Source of the DNA: Aphrophora alni
Taxonomy: Eukaryota; Arthropoda; Insecta; Hemiptera; Aphrophoridae
Assembly (NCBI GenBank): GCA_963513935.1
Contig: OY740774.1
Location: 86,514,890 to 86,578,889 of the forward strand
Direction: 5' to 3'
Length of the DNA stretch: 64,000 nt
In this document: in pieces, positions 34,684-46,800 of the stretch
Layout of the letters: each line of letters begins with the position of its first letter
How positions within the stretch are numbered: position 1 is the first letter of the stretch
Position numbers and translations under genes: made by a program
Notes under the pieces: model-generated
What the model was told of the DNA's origin: nothing
The model's database searches: none
What the model saw: only the letters and a program-made list of their open reading frames with translations

Positions 34684-34799
34684 ATACTCACCTTCAAATC
34701 CACATTCTAAGAAAAACAAGTTGAAGTGCTTCATGACGGTACTTACTCAACCGTATAACAATGTACTATAAATCAGATCCTCTAAATATGCCCAAAATT

Positions 34800-34995
34800 G
34801 AGCCTTGTAGGAAATGTTAAATTTTATTGGTAGATCCTAGGTTTCTTTAGTTTTGTTAAATGTGTATCAATATTACCTCAACGCCGGTTAGATCCTGATG
34901 GGCCTCATAGATGGGAATATATTAAAAAGTCTCCGCTCGTGTTTCTACATAGACCCTACACTCTCTAAACTTTACATATGTGAAGGAGCCTCTTC
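34800..34995 (+). repeat. Dispersed repeat family B
   Basis: AATTTTATTGGTAGATCC, ACGCCGGTTAGATCCTGATG, GGCCTCATAGATGGGAA, TATATTAAAAAGTCTCCGC, TTTACATATGTGAAGGAGCC. Best internal copy of the family's middle and right parts. Confidence 0.55.
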
Positions 34996-37116
34996 TCTTG
35001 GCAATGATTTCTGGAAATAACTATACGAATGTAACAGTTTCTTGTTAGGTTAGGGTTCCAAATTACATTTTTTGCAATAATTTCGCTATTTGTTCTAGTA
35101 GAGAGGTCTGTACCTTTACATGTAGAATTTAAATCTGCTAAATATTATTTAATTTTGTGTCATAATTAGACTGCTACTCGATAAACTAACAAAAGACAGT
35201 TTATTATAGCGGCTGTTTAGGCATATTAATTCGATTTGTCTATAGGATTCTACAGGAACAAATTTATAGGGTTCCCTATATAATTGTATGTTCCTATCTC
35301 TATTCTGTGGGCGTTGTCAAGGTTACATACAGACAACGATAACAGAAGAACTGCATGTCTAAAATATCTTGTCTCTTTAATGAGCCCCTGAGTGATGGAC
35401 AATCAAATAATACAGGTCGAAAATCTATCGTGACTTCTAAACTTAACTTACCCCAAATTATATATACTAGGTGAGTAAAAAATATAATTTAATTTATTAA
35501 TGAGGGTTCTTCTAATGGGTTGGGGGGGGGGAATTGCTATTGAAGGTTCCATCTTTTAATATTATATTATAAGAATTTTTATTTCTTAATTTTGACACAT
35601 ATTTATGTATTTAAATAAAGTATAATATGCTTTCTTTATGCCATAAACTCACTGTAGTAAATCGTATATAATTTAAATCGAGTTTTTAATAACGTTGGTC
35701 ATAGTTCACTTTTGTTTCTTTATTTCAAATAACGTGAATTAAACTTTTCTTTTGAGATTCGATACAATAGTTTGAATCATTGTTATTCACATTTTATTAA
35801 CTGAAATTTGAATTTGGGACTATCTAATTTTCCTTTTTACCAGTAATTTACAAAGTGGAGTTCATAGAGAGATTTTGATGAATTTGTTTCATTTTAAGAT
35901 AGTGTTTAAAGAATTTTTTTTAATGGTTGTGATCAAGATTTGATTTTGTTTTTTTACTTATTCAAAACGGTTTTTTCCCCCTTAAATATTGTTTTTTTAC
36001 ACTTTACAATAATTTTAAAATTTCGCAAAAATTTATTAAAATCTGTATTGTGGATTTGGAAAAATTATGTCTTTTAAAACAACACTATATTTACAACTTC
36101 AAATTCAATAAGGAACGTTCTTAAAGAAAGATATTTACCAAATTTTATATTTAATTTATAACGTTTAATGGTTATAAATGTATTTTTTAGCGCGGAATGA
36201 CGCTGACTGCACTTCAATAGAAAATCAAATAAACTGGTTTGTTTAGTTAAACACCACTCCAACGCGGAATTAGCAATGGTGTAAATGTATATTTGTAAAA
36301 CTGGTTTTATACTGTACCATTATATTTTTAAATCTATTAGCATATTAATTCCTCCGTTAGTAAAATCGGTGACATTTATTTCGCCTGAAAATCGGAATGA
36401 CCTTTACCTTTGTTTTTTGAAAACCGGTTTTATGAAGTTCACAGTCCATTCACCTGTCATGGTGTTTTTTTTTTTTTTTATTTGTTGATGTTTATTTGTT
36501 TAAGTTGAAGGGACTTTAACAGTTTTGTGTACTTATATAGAATGGAAAATAATAAAAAATAATTGGCACACCTGTTCGAAAAACAAAATCTATAAAGTTT
36601 AAAGACAGTCTCACAACGCAAAAAAGCTTAATTTTTTTAACTTGTAGTGCTTTTTAGAAGGTATTTTCAAGTTTTTAACGAAGCATAGAAGAAAATAAAT
36701 TTACTAAAAAATTACAAAATTCAGAATTGTCACTAAAATTTAATAAGGAACTGAAAAAAAGTGTGAAGATATCTGACATTAGGTTAAAATTGAGTTTAAA
36801 CGGCAGACAGGCTGTGTGAAAAAGTACGGCTATTTTTAAATACTGTTTTGCGAAAGTTGTATCTATTTATAATTTATGTTCTATTTATCAAAAACTCTGA
36901 ATGAATTAATAGAAGAATTTTGATTGCTGTCAAGGTAGCTACGACTTAGCTATTAGTAATAAAAATAAATACAAAATTTCAAATAATCAAAATACAAGAA
37001 ACTAGTTAAAGTAATTCTGATACATCCTACATAACGTGTTCGTTTTTAGTCATCATTTATACTGAATGCAAATAATTTTACTTTTATATTTGTTCTTATA
37101 AAACTTTAATGAAGAC
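34996..37116. other. No gene seen
   Basis: AT-rich. A G10 run lies at about 35522. Short open stretches (36074-36262 minus, 36285-36488 plus) show no motifs. Nothing else recognised. Confidence 0.5.
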
Positions 37117-37143
37117 CTGATGATGGCAGTATTCTGTCGAAAT
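37117..37143 (+). ncRNA. Hammerhead-like module
   Basis: CTGATGA, T, GGCAG-TATT-CTGTC, GAAAT. The core box is intact, stem II pairs 5 of 5 with one G-U, and the GAAA box is present. Flanking stem I pairing is weak. Presumed decayed. Confidence 0.5.
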
Positions 37144-38456
37144 TAGTAATTATTCAAATTGTATTTCTAATTTATGAGCTGACAGTTTTGAAAATATGGC
37201 AATCAATAGTTTTGTTTAATGGGAGTAATTTGTATTTGTATTGCTGAAATCGGTATTGTAGATTTTGAGAAATTACGTCTTTTAAAAACAAGTTTTGGGA
37301 ACTGAATTGGATAATATGTAGTGATTTTGTCCAATTATTTTTCATTGGAAGTTTTTTAGATCTAATTTTTAAAAATACAGTATTTATTAATTTTCTACTA
37401 ATAACAGCTAGGAACGAATTTTGAATTAATGGGGGAGGGGGACTAGCGACATAAAGTCGTAAAATGTGCTCCCATTTGATCAAAATCTGTTCACTAATTT
37501 TGTCCGCAGGCAGTGATTGTTTCAAAAACGACTTTTTGGTTAGACAGAAAACCTAAAAACTTATATGTTTTCGATAAATTTGACATCAATTTTAACACAA
37601 TTAATTATACTTCGTATATTGTAACATTAAAATTATAACTTTAATTTTAAACTTAACACAAAAGATCGCCCAAACTCTAACCTTGTTCTAAAACTGATCA
37701 ACTTCACCGAATAAATCTGCATATTTTGACTTCGATTGCGTCATACTTCCATTGTAAAATTAAAATCTTAATCAGAAGGCGTTCCAAAGCTCATTGTCAA
37801 TTCGCATTATTTTCCAATCATCCCATCCAACTAGTTGATAACAAGGTCCTACTTAAGCCTACTACGCCCTATTGTTCTATATAAGAACTCAAACAATATT
37901 TTAATATATTCATCATTAATCCCTCCACAAAGTTCCCTCAAGCATAAGACCTTGGCTACCATTATTCACACAATGCTTTTTAATTAAATTATGTTTCATG
38001 ATTTCATCTTTAGTTTTTGAAACCAAAGGTCAATTTACGAATACAATTGAATTGTGTGTGCAACCTTTCCCGTACTGCTCATTAAATGGTGATCGATTGG
38101 TCGATGTGGTTCAAGGTTTGATATTTGTAAACGTGTTTTTATTTTAATGGTAATAAATTATTGTAATTGTAAATCCGGTAGTTTTCATGGTCGAGTTGCT
38201 GAAATAAGGCATAATACATTGAGATAAAATAATTTATTTCTGTCAGTTTTAGAACAAAAAGATCGAAGTATTTTTGTATATAGAATACAATTTGCTCGTA
38301 ACGAAAAAGTGTATTTTTACGTTATGGTTTAACAAATGTATATTTTACCACATTTATGTTGTATAGAGAACGTTATGTGATGGATAAAACAATCTGTGTT
38401 GAGTTTTTTGTGAAAACAAAATACGTTAATTTCACATAATTAAAAAAACAACTTGA
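37144..38456. other. No gene seen
   Basis: A minus-strand open stretch at 37172-37525 (117 codons) is Lys/Leu/Ile-rich without recognisable motifs and probably chance in AT-rich DNA. Confidence 0.45.
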
Positions 38457-38493
38457 TATTTGGGTGAATTTTGATTATGTATACACCCAAATA
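38457..38493. repeat. Perfect 10-bp hairpin
   Basis: TATTTGGGTG at 38457-38466 pairs with CACCCAAATA at 38484-38493 across a 17-nt loop. Confidence 0.65.
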
Positions 38494-38529
38494 CCATAAC
38501 AAAAACACAAATTTTCGATTTCTTCTCAG

Positions 38530-38935
38530 CTGTACATATTTTCAATGATATCCATCTTATAAAGGATAAAAACAAAACAAAATATTAGGTTAGGTTAAGA
38601 TTAGGTTATGTTAGGTTGTAAAACATTTCATTGATATCCTTCCTAAATGATACTAAATATATTACGTTAAGTTAGGTTAGACTGGGTTGTAAATATTTTG
38701 TTAGCTGTAAATATTTTTATTGATATTTTTCCTAAGAAGGATAAAAATGTATTGTTAGGTTAGGTTGCAAATATTTTAAATTAATAAGCGTACCCTTCCT
38801 ATAAAGGATAAAAAATGTATTATATTAGGTTAGGTTAAGTAAAAATTAGGTTAGATTAAGTTAGTTTGTAAATGTTTTATTAGCTGTAAATATTTTCATT
38901 GATATCCTTCCTATAAAGGATAATACAATTTATTA
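38530..38935 (+). repeat. Minisatellite with TTAGG words
   Basis: Four to five imperfect units of about 70-105 bp. Shared blocks are AATATTTTCATTGATATCC, TTCCTATAAAGGATAAAAA, TGTATTATATTAGGTTAGG, TTAGGTTGTAAA. The short palindrome CCTATAAAGG/CCTTATAAAGG recurs in the units. Here the TTAGG strand is plus, opposite to the arrays at 17.5-23.8 kb. Confidence 0.7.
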
Positions 38936-40187
38936 GTATTTCTCAAAATCCCGTCCCGTCAGCTATATGGATTTCGTTCAAATTTTAGTTAAAACTAGAG
39001 ATTAATAACCAAAATCCGTGAGTAAAATTGAGAGTAATATATACGGCACAAAGAATAATTGGCAAAACACAAAAAAAACCTTCACAGCCAAGTTCGATTT
39101 TAAAAACGATTTATACTGAGGAAGCGATTATGGCACAAATAAAGCAAGGCTCTAAATTTATATTTTTTTCAATGACTGTGGCCACTGTTTTCGCATACAA
39201 CTATCAAAATCACATTTATAATTTTAATAGGATTTTATTTTATTTTAGGGATGTGTGATATTTGTTTATTATTGGAAACACGTTACTAAATATTTAATGT
39301 TGATTCTAGAACTGTTTAAAATTAGGTATTTTGGGATGTTGTGCAACTATAAAATTCTCTTGGAATAGTTTTTTTTTTTTACATGAAAACTGGCCTGAAT
39401 TTTAAAATTTCACAACCAAATTTTCTGGCTTACTAACTTGTTTAATTGTTTAAGAACATTGAGGCAAAAATTACGTCCTTAATAATAATAATAATTATTA
39501 TATTTATGTGTACACAAACAGCTAAAGACTTTAAATAGTTAATATCACTGGCCATGTTATAGTGAGGGGTTCACAAGGGAGATACTATAAATAATATTTC
39601 TATATTTTAAATTAATATTTTTCTTTTTACCAAATTGATAAAATTCGTATCATGTTTTCATACCCACAATTATTTTCAACGAATATATCGAAATATTTTT
39701 CGCTACTCAATATTCTATCCTCATTTCCAAAATATTCTAAATATGTTCAGACTAGTTGTCTTTATAATCACACGGTCAATTCAACGAAACCAATTAAATC
39801 CGCACATAAGAGCTACTTATTTTCAATGGAAACTTTTCTTGATTTCTGTAAACATTAATTATAATTTTACTCAATGGCAAGGCCGTTTTAAATAATTCTT
39901 TCTAAAGATTTTTCTTTAGAAAATCTGAGGATCTTTACAACTTGAGTCCAATAAGTCTTGAATGGCTGATTTTATATTCTAATCTTTTATAAACTTTGTA
40001 TAGAAACGGACTGAACATCCTTGTATGGAATCATCTCTTAGGATACGATACGAATTGCAGTTTCGTATTAAATAAAGAAGCTTAAATAAATATCAAATTT
40101 GAAACACAATATTCAATTAACTCTGTGGTGATTCTCTCAATAATAATTATACTAATCATAATTACAGGAACAAAAATTAAACAACAC
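38936..40187. other. No gene seen
   Basis: Two short open readings (39028-39258, 39635-39895) have no motifs. A perfect 12-bp inverted word AAAGATTTTTCTTT lies near 39904. Otherwise AT-rich. Confidence 0.45.
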
Positions 40188-40482
40188 AATAATTATTATT
40201 TAGTTTATTCTGTTTTCTGATGCAAATTTCGATAGCATGGTTGTCATCATCAGGAGATTTTGCAGTTAAATTAACTAACATGTAGATCTAAGCTGACATA
40301 AATGGTGACCTCTTGCTCCATAGTTGATAGGTTGATACACTTCTGAAATGGTTGGTTTTAATCTAATTAGTTTATTTTTACATTTAACTTCTGTTTTAGT
40401 ATTGGAAACCTCTGATAAAGATAACCATTTTATCGAAATTTACATCAGGGGTTTTAATGGAATAAAGTAAATAATTATTAAT
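40188..40482. mobile_element. Foldback element with two outward hammerhead-like modules
   Basis: Left arm 40188-40253 and right arm 40412-40482 are inverted copies. The module on the minus strand (40226-40253) is CTGATGA, TGACAACCATGCTATC, GAAAT. On the plus strand (40412-40439) it is CTGATAA, AGATAACCATTTTATC, GAAAT. Both continue with TT-CATCAG words and end in A/T-rich arms holding AATAATTATT. The two modules face outward, as in the palindrome at 32.5 kb, but the spacer is 158 bp and the arms are more diverged. Confidence 0.6.
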
Positions 40483-40692
40483 AGAGTCAGCCATCTTAGA
40501 AAAATATCTGTTACACAATAGCTGCTAAACTTTCTATTACCATATGGCTAATGCTACTGTGTTTTTATTTATTGTACCTGTTAATTGTTTATCAATTAAT
40601 ATTAATGTTTAAAATTATTGCTAATACTATATTTTATTTTGGTTTGTAAATTAACATTTGGATTTAACATAAATAAATGTAAAAGATATTGG

Positions 40693-40862
40693 GATGAATA
40701 CAGTCGTGTATTCTTCGATAGGAAAAGCACACCTTGCCACTCAATTATCTTTCCCATCAGGTCTATCTTTACCAACTCTTGTTCTTCGAACACTGATGAT
40801 AGAGTAATCGATTATTAGTGGTATTTATTTTATGTTCTCTTTTCTTCCTATTTTTTAAGGGG
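40693..40862 (+). repeat. SINE-like repeat, family A
   Basis: CAATTATCTTTCCCATCAGG, TCTATCTTTACCAACTCTTG, TTCTTCGAACACTGATGATAG, TTATTTTATGTTCTCTTTTC. Its head region is diverged. Confidence 0.55.
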
Positions 40863-42842
40863 ATAATTAAGATAGTAACAAAAATCTATTTGTTTACATC
40901 TGATATATCCCATAACCCCTTGTGCAATTCACTCTTCTATATAAAATTCTAACCTACTTTCAGATGAGCTAGAAACTTGAAATTTGTCAAACTTATAGCT
41001 TTTAACCTGTACCTACAGACGGGAAAACTCCAAAGAGTAGAAAATTTTTATTTTTTATTTCGAAATATTCAAAACAGCAAGCGAAACTTTAAAGTCAATG
41101 TGGACTGATTTTGATGTTAATGTGGATAAACGGTAAGACGTGTCAAAAAAAAGTATTGTACCAGGGGTCACGGATTTGGCGAGATCTGCCAGCTTGTTTC
41201 TATGACTTTTTCGTATCATCATGGGGTTATACCTCAGACAGAGTTAGATTCTTTGATTTTAGATACTTTTTTGTACATTTTTTACAAATTATTATATCTT
41301 TTACCGCACTTATAGGACAGCTAGAATAATCAAAGTTAACATGCTTTGGGAGCTGATGAGTTTAAATGTCCTATAAGTGTGTAAACAATTAAATAATAAT
41401 AATAAAGTTTTGATCTACAACTTTGATCCTGTGACTCTGTCAAACCTCCCCGGTGTGTAAAATCCAGAAGTAGTTTGGAGGAAAGCTCCCAACGAGTGAA
41501 GTGATTCCTACTTTATACAAAATAATGAGTACATAATGGATCAAGAATTTAAAAAATAAATAAATCACAAAAGTTAGAGATTAGAAATTTTCATTCCCGA
41601 CCACTTTATCAGGAAAATGTATTTCACTTTAATTTACAAAAAAATAAAAAAATTAATAAAAATTAATAATAATAATAAAATATATACATTAATTTATAAA
41701 TTAATTTTTCAAAAGATTTCATCAAATAAATGGACAATTTTAAGTGGTGTAATTTTAAAAATAACTAAATTTCGACTATATTGGACTTTTTTTGATTTTT
41801 ATAATATTCAATTTTAACAATTAATAAAATAAACCAAAATTAAAAAAAAAATAAAGGGAGACAATATTTGTATTGCTCTAACCCATATTACTCAAATAAC
41901 ATCAACCTTGTTCTTAATAAATAAGAAATTCTTATTGCAACAGCCTACTCTAAACCTTGTCCTGTTAGATGGGTTTTCATCGAGTAATGTATGATCACCA
42001 CATTGATTTTACTGTCATCATAATTTTAGCTTTCGTGATCTGGTTCCACTAGTAATCTTGTCTCCCTACTATACCTCACAATACTGGATAAACACCGAGA
42101 CTTTTTAGGCCTCTTCGTCAATCTAATCTCGAATCTTTCGAACATTGTTCTTATGGAAATATAATCCCATATGACTGCGAATCTCTAGAGCTTTAAATTA
42201 TTATATTATTTTTTTTTTAACGAAAAAAACCTGAAGAGTATTATTTTTGAGTTAAGTTACCAACACTAATCATAACATAGATAAAAAAAAAATGCGATTA
42301 CATACTAAAATGTTTTACTTGTATTTGTTTTGTTTTAAATCTTATGTAAAATAACATTAAATTATAAAAAAATACACGTTCATGGAATTATATCAGTTGG
42401 TTTTCCGAGTTCATTTTATTAAAAGGGACTGTTTCATCTCGTTTGTTTTATTTCTTTTTATTGAGAGTGAAAAGCAAAGAGTACACATATATTTACATGG
42501 ATAGGCTATTACATTAAGCAAATAGAACCACCTTTCTGCAGAGCTTTGGTTAATGTACTTTGGATTCAATTTTAACTTCTCTTCTTTTAGCACAATTCCA
42601 AAATAAACTAATTTACAAATGTACCAATAATTATTTTCTTTAATTAACAATTTTGTTTTTTTTTTTAAATAATTTTTTTACGATTAAGAGTTTTTTAGTT
42701 TTTATATTTCATCGAAGCTGTATAGAAATTGGTCAGTTCTGCGAAAACTGACCTTCAAGAAAGATATTAAAAAAAAGTTGTTTTTCATATATTCTGAACA
42801 TTAGAAATTGTTTTGTTTATGTTTATTGTCAATGGATTTTAT
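40863..42842. other. No gene seen
   Basis: Two kilobases of AT-rich DNA. Open stretches of 66-79 codons (41111-41329, 41617-41817, 42411-42650) are low-complexity and carry no motif. Confidence 0.5.
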
Positions 42843-43412
42843 TGCGGGTCGGATATAGGCTAATCTTCGTATAGTGCGCTATCCGTTTCGGACGTTGGCG
42901 ACCAGCAGGGTAAGTTTGACTCTGTTGACAGCAATTCGGAAAAGTTCAACAGATGTTTTTCCGGTCCATTCCCTAAGGTTATGCAACCAGGATATTCTTC
43001 GTCTTCCTGGTCCTCTCCTTCCATCTATTTTTCCCTGCATGATGAGCTTCAGCAGAGAGTATCTGGACTCACTTCTCATGATGTGTCCTAAGTATTGTAG
43101 CTTACGGATCTTAATGGTGTCCAAAATCTCTCTGGATTTCTTCATCCGTCTTAGAACTTCTTCATTTGTTACATGCTCTGTCCATGATATTTTGAGCATT
43201 CTCCGGTACAACCATAGTTCAAAAGCTTCAATCCTTTTAATCATGCTCTTGTTTACTGTCCATGACTCTGCTCCATACAGAAAAATAGAAAATACGTAAC
43301 ACCTCAAAAGTCTCATTTTTGTTTCAATGGTAACATCATGGCTCTTGAAAACTTTGTTCATTTTATTGAAGGCAGCTGTTGCTAATAATAAAAGAAAAAT
43401 TACAGACACCAC
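42843..43412 (-). pseudogene. 5'-truncated LINE reverse transcriptase C-terminal domain, frame open
   Basis: A 177-codon frame is open on the minus strand (43412 down to 42879). Homology to non-LTR reverse transcriptases starts at about residue 12 (AAFNKM), continues through ETKMRLLRCYVFSIFLYGAE and SWTVNK, the basic EAFELWLYRRMLKISWTEH segment, VTNEEVLRRM, LQYLGHIMR, GKIDGRRGPGRRRISWLHN and ends VANVRNG. This is the thumb and C-terminal part of a LINE polymerase; the catalytic domain and endonuclease are absent. The 11 residues before AAFNKM are probably flanking DNA read through. Because the frame is still open it is younger than the fragment at 15.2 kb. Lineage not determined. Confidence 0.88.
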
Positions 43413-43427
43413 TTAAATACATTATTA

Positions 43428-43530
43428 ATTATTAGTATATAATAATACATCTAAATATTGGTCATATAATAATAGCAACGAAAATTACAATTAACTTGCT
43501 GTCTTTAGTAAATCTTATTATTGTATTTAG
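43428..43530 (+). repeat. Dispersed repeat family D
   Basis: AGTATATAATAATACATCT, AAATATTGGTCATATAATAA, TAGCAACGAAAATTAC, AATTAACTTGCTGTC, AGTAAATCTTATTATTG. It lies directly after the LINE's truncated 5' side. Confidence 0.6.
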
Positions 43531-44789
43531 TAACTGACGTAATAGTGACTAGGCTACTAAATACTGAACTATAGAGTTGAAACGAAAGAAGAGAAAACTA
43601 CATCATCAATATTGTATTCACTGTAACTCTATAATTAATCCTTACAAACCACAAGTCATACTCTTTTAAGTTAATACAATACACCTTTCATATAATATTT
43701 ATAAGCATATACAAAAATTTAACAAGTAATAATTGATTTAAACATGACCAAAAAATGTACGGCACTTCCTAAATTAAATTTGTATTTTCCACATAATGTT
43801 AATTACTTACAAATCATCATCTTGAACAACGCCACTTAATCATAGCCACAATTAATTAAGCTTTCAAAAGAACCCCCTCTCCCCTCCCCATCCAACAAGA
43901 CTGAAAGCAATCTTGCTAAGCCTTATTTAATCTCTTAATTTTCAGCTTAAGTTACACCTAATTCAAAAGTGTATTTCTTTGAAACTTACAACGTAGTTGA
44001 GTTCCTTGACTGTTAATTTCTGGATTCTGTTCACATTTGTCGAGTCCTGTACAATTTCAATAGTTTCCTTAAGGAACACGTATCCTTTGAAACCGTTGAT
44101 TTTACAGACAAATTTTCTAAGAAATGTTAGGTTTTACGCCTACGATTCTTCAGAAGAAATGCTATCTTTTCAAAAAAATTATTTTATGAGAGGAGTTGTT
44201 GAAATATAATTTGTTTGCATGCATTTATTAAACCGTGCAGGAACTTCCTCATACAACCTCAAACAAATTAAGAATTCAGAAGTTATATGAGTAGAAGTGT
44301 TGGCATCTTAAAATATTATAAATCTCGAATAAAATATCACAATTTTATTAAAGATTCACTCATTTCTGAATAGGAACACAGGGAATGAAAGAGGGATATC
44401 GAGCAGTCCTAAAAACATTATAAAATTTAATACTAAATAATTTCAACGTGTTTTCGAAAATTTTGTACGAAATGTTTTTCTGGCCTTAAAACTTCCTCAG
44501 TTATTTTGAGATGCTCTCTTTTATACGAATTAAAATATTTTCATGTTTCGAAGGTTTACAAAAATATTAAATTAATTATTAACATTACAATTTCATTACA
44601 CTCTCTTTTCCAGTCATTTCTTCTAAAACAGTATATCACTTGTATATCTTCATCAATATGAATTATGTGACGTTGCATCACCTTATTGAGAAATGTATAA
44701 AAAGAATAACAAATATCAACTAATCACAATTATATTGAAACGAACAAACTCTTATAAATCAGTTAATTTTATTATTTATTTCTGATAGG
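43531..44789. other. No gene seen
   Basis: AT-rich. Open stretch 43997-44209 (70 codons) has no motif. Confidence 0.5.
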
Positions 44790-44815
44790 TGTTTTGTTCA
44801 AATGTACAGTAGTTG
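44790..44815 (+). repeat. Terminal-motif copy
   Basis: GTTTTGTTCAAATGTACAG, TAGTTG: close match to the arm end at 45.05 kb. It stands alone here. Confidence 0.45.
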
Positions 44816-45047
44816 TTATGATTTACATAAAGCTATGCATTAGATACTTCCAACAATTTGATTCACCAACCAACCAGACCCACCAATAGTGGGAGTAAAT
44901 ATAGGTTGTTCAGTTAAAATATTTTTAGATTTATCTACACCATTAAGTACAACATTTATTACTACCACTTTGATCTTAATGAACTATAATCACAACCACA
45001 ATGCACTGAACAAGCCATCAATAAAACATTAAAATCTTCCTGTGTGT

Positions 45048-45981
45048 TTTGTTCAAGTGTGCAGTGGCTTCAATATTTAGTGTTACTTCTTGGTCTATGA
45101 ATATTGTTGTGTGTGAAGTCGTACGCTAGACGTCATTGGGTTTACAACAACAATTTCATTTTAATGTAACAGCAGATATTCCTTATTGAACCTCCATATG
45201 TTGCCCGATGATGTCGCAAGACGAAACGATTGTAGCTCATTTATATTATTAAAATATTTTGAAACTTTAAGCTTTATTGCTTTATTTCATCCTTGAACAA
45301 CAATTTATAAAATATATTAAAACATCTAAGGAGTAAGGACTTCATTTCATACATCAACTAGTACATCGTTAACTCTTTAATATAAATCACTCTGTTAGAA
45401 GAATTATTCCTTTCCGCTCTTACCTCTTTAATATTTGTTTTGTTTTTACAAAATAATGTCCCATTACAATGTTGTTTATGTGAAGACTAACCGAACCGTG
45501 AAATTGTGAAAATAATGACTTGTTTATGCAAGGAAAGTTATGTTTATGGAACATGGCTCATAAAGTTTACAGATTTAATAAATTGGCTGATAAATTATGT
45601 GGAGATATATTTTACAGGTAATGGAGTCATTTCTTATAACAGCTTATGAGAGTTATAATGGGAATACACGGTGTAAAAAAGACATGAAATGTAATATAAA
45701 CATAGAGTGTGACATGAACGCCTCTGTAGTAATCTAATCTGAAATGATATATGGATAGAAGTAGACAATTTTGAAATGTGGAAAAAAAATGTAGGTTATA
45801 TTAAAGTGCAATATATGAGGTTTCTGTGAACAGCAAACTTGATGCTGTTTTTTAATACAGTCTATAAATCGTCTTTGTGAACACAATGTAGCTACTGTCT
45901 AGTGTTTCACGTGCCACAACAATATTTATAGACCAAGAAGTAACATTAAATAAAACCACAGGTACTGTACACTTGAACAAA
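45048..45981. mobile_element. Foldback or TIR element, 0.93 kb, with internal hammerhead-like module
   Basis: Terminal inverted repeats of about 65 bp: left 45048-45110 (TTTGTTCAAGTGTGCAG, GTGTTACTTCTTGGTCTATG, AATATTGTTGT), right 45916-45981 (ACAACAATATTTATAGACC, AAGAAGTAAC, GTACTGTACACTTGAAC). The spacer of about 800 bp has no open reading frame of note. At 45205-45227 it carries CCGATGA, T, GTC-GCAA-GAC, GAAAC, a module with one change in the first box, followed by GATTG and TA. The outer word TTGTTCAAGTGTACAGTAG recurs at 10.0, 28.7, 44.8 and 63.1 kb, so this is a family with several copies in the window. Autonomous partner unknown. Confidence 0.75.
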
Positions 45982-46184
45982 TCACTACAAAGAGAAATAC
46001 AAAAAATAATCTCAGCAGTAGTAAATTATGAGGTACGTATCGATGTTCATAATCTCTTTACTCCTGACAGTCACATCTGAAAAACGGATCTTCACCCCTT
46101 TATTAGTGTGTCCATGTGGCGAAGTGGCTGTTTCCATCCATCCGATTACTGTATATGTGTTCATTCAATGGTCCCCCTTCCTTT

Positions 46185-46445
46185 TTTTATTTAAAGGGAA
46201 AAACCTTTAAACCATCATCGGCCTGTAACGAAAAGAAGAAAAGTGTATAAAATAAAAACCTCTAGCCCTCAAATTCTCTAGTAGCGCCAGAGGAGGAAAA
46301 TTCGACTAAAAGAACGAGATCCAACCGAAACAAAAATTGACGATGGTTGTCTAAATAATTTTCCATTTGGCGAATCGAGAGCCGGTGGAGAAAAGCCATT
46401 AGTCATAAGAGGGGTAGCAAAGGATTTTCTTCTAAATTAAAAGCC
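46185..46445 (-). repeat. SINE-like repeat, family A
   Basis: Plus-strand blocks: TTAAAGGGAAAAACC, AAACCATCATCGGCC, GTATAAAATAAAAACCTC, TAGCCCTCAAATTCTC, TAGTAGCGCCAGAGG. The distal part decays into unrelated sequence. Confidence 0.55.
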
Positions 46446-46639
46446 CAAACTGGGTACAATATACATTATTGTTATATTATCAGATTCTATTGTTATTACT
46501 TATTGCAAAAGAACCTAACCAAACCTAACCAGTTTGTGATGTTTTTTACAACAACTAATTTAGTCTGCATTTTTATTTACCGAAAACTCAGCTTCCTCTC
46601 GCGTCTCGGGTTCTGCCTAACGTCTGGCTCTCACTCCTC

Positions 46640-46800
46640 AAGTGGAGGTACCATTAAAAAGGCGGTGGCCCCAGCTCCGTTCCTAGAAAGGACCAATAAT
46701 TGGTAAAGATAAACCTAATAGCAAAGATGAAAGATAGGAATCGAACTCAAGGCTATAAGCCTGTATTCACTAAAAGTGAACCACTAAGTAGGCTATACAT
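46640..46800 (-). repeat. SINE-like repeat with tRNA-like head
   Basis: On the minus strand it starts TAGCCTACTTAGTGGTTCAC, resembling a Pol III A box, and has GAGTTCGATTCC about 45 bp later, a good B box. It continues CTATCTTTCATCTTTGC, TATTAGGTTTATC, TTTACCAATTATTGG, matching family A blocks (CTCTTTCATC, TATCAGGTCTC, TTGACCAACTATTG). This is the main evidence that family A is tRNA-derived. The parental tRNA species cannot be named. Confidence 0.6.

Noticed and set aside
37172..37525. Possible 117-residue protein gene on the minus strand
   Set aside because: Low-complexity Lys/Leu/Ile-rich composition, no motif, overlap with a hammerhead-like module's flank, and expected by chance in AT-rich DNA.
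42874..43299. Plus-strand frame of 141 codons
   Set aside because: Shadow of the LINE reverse transcriptase frame on the other strand.
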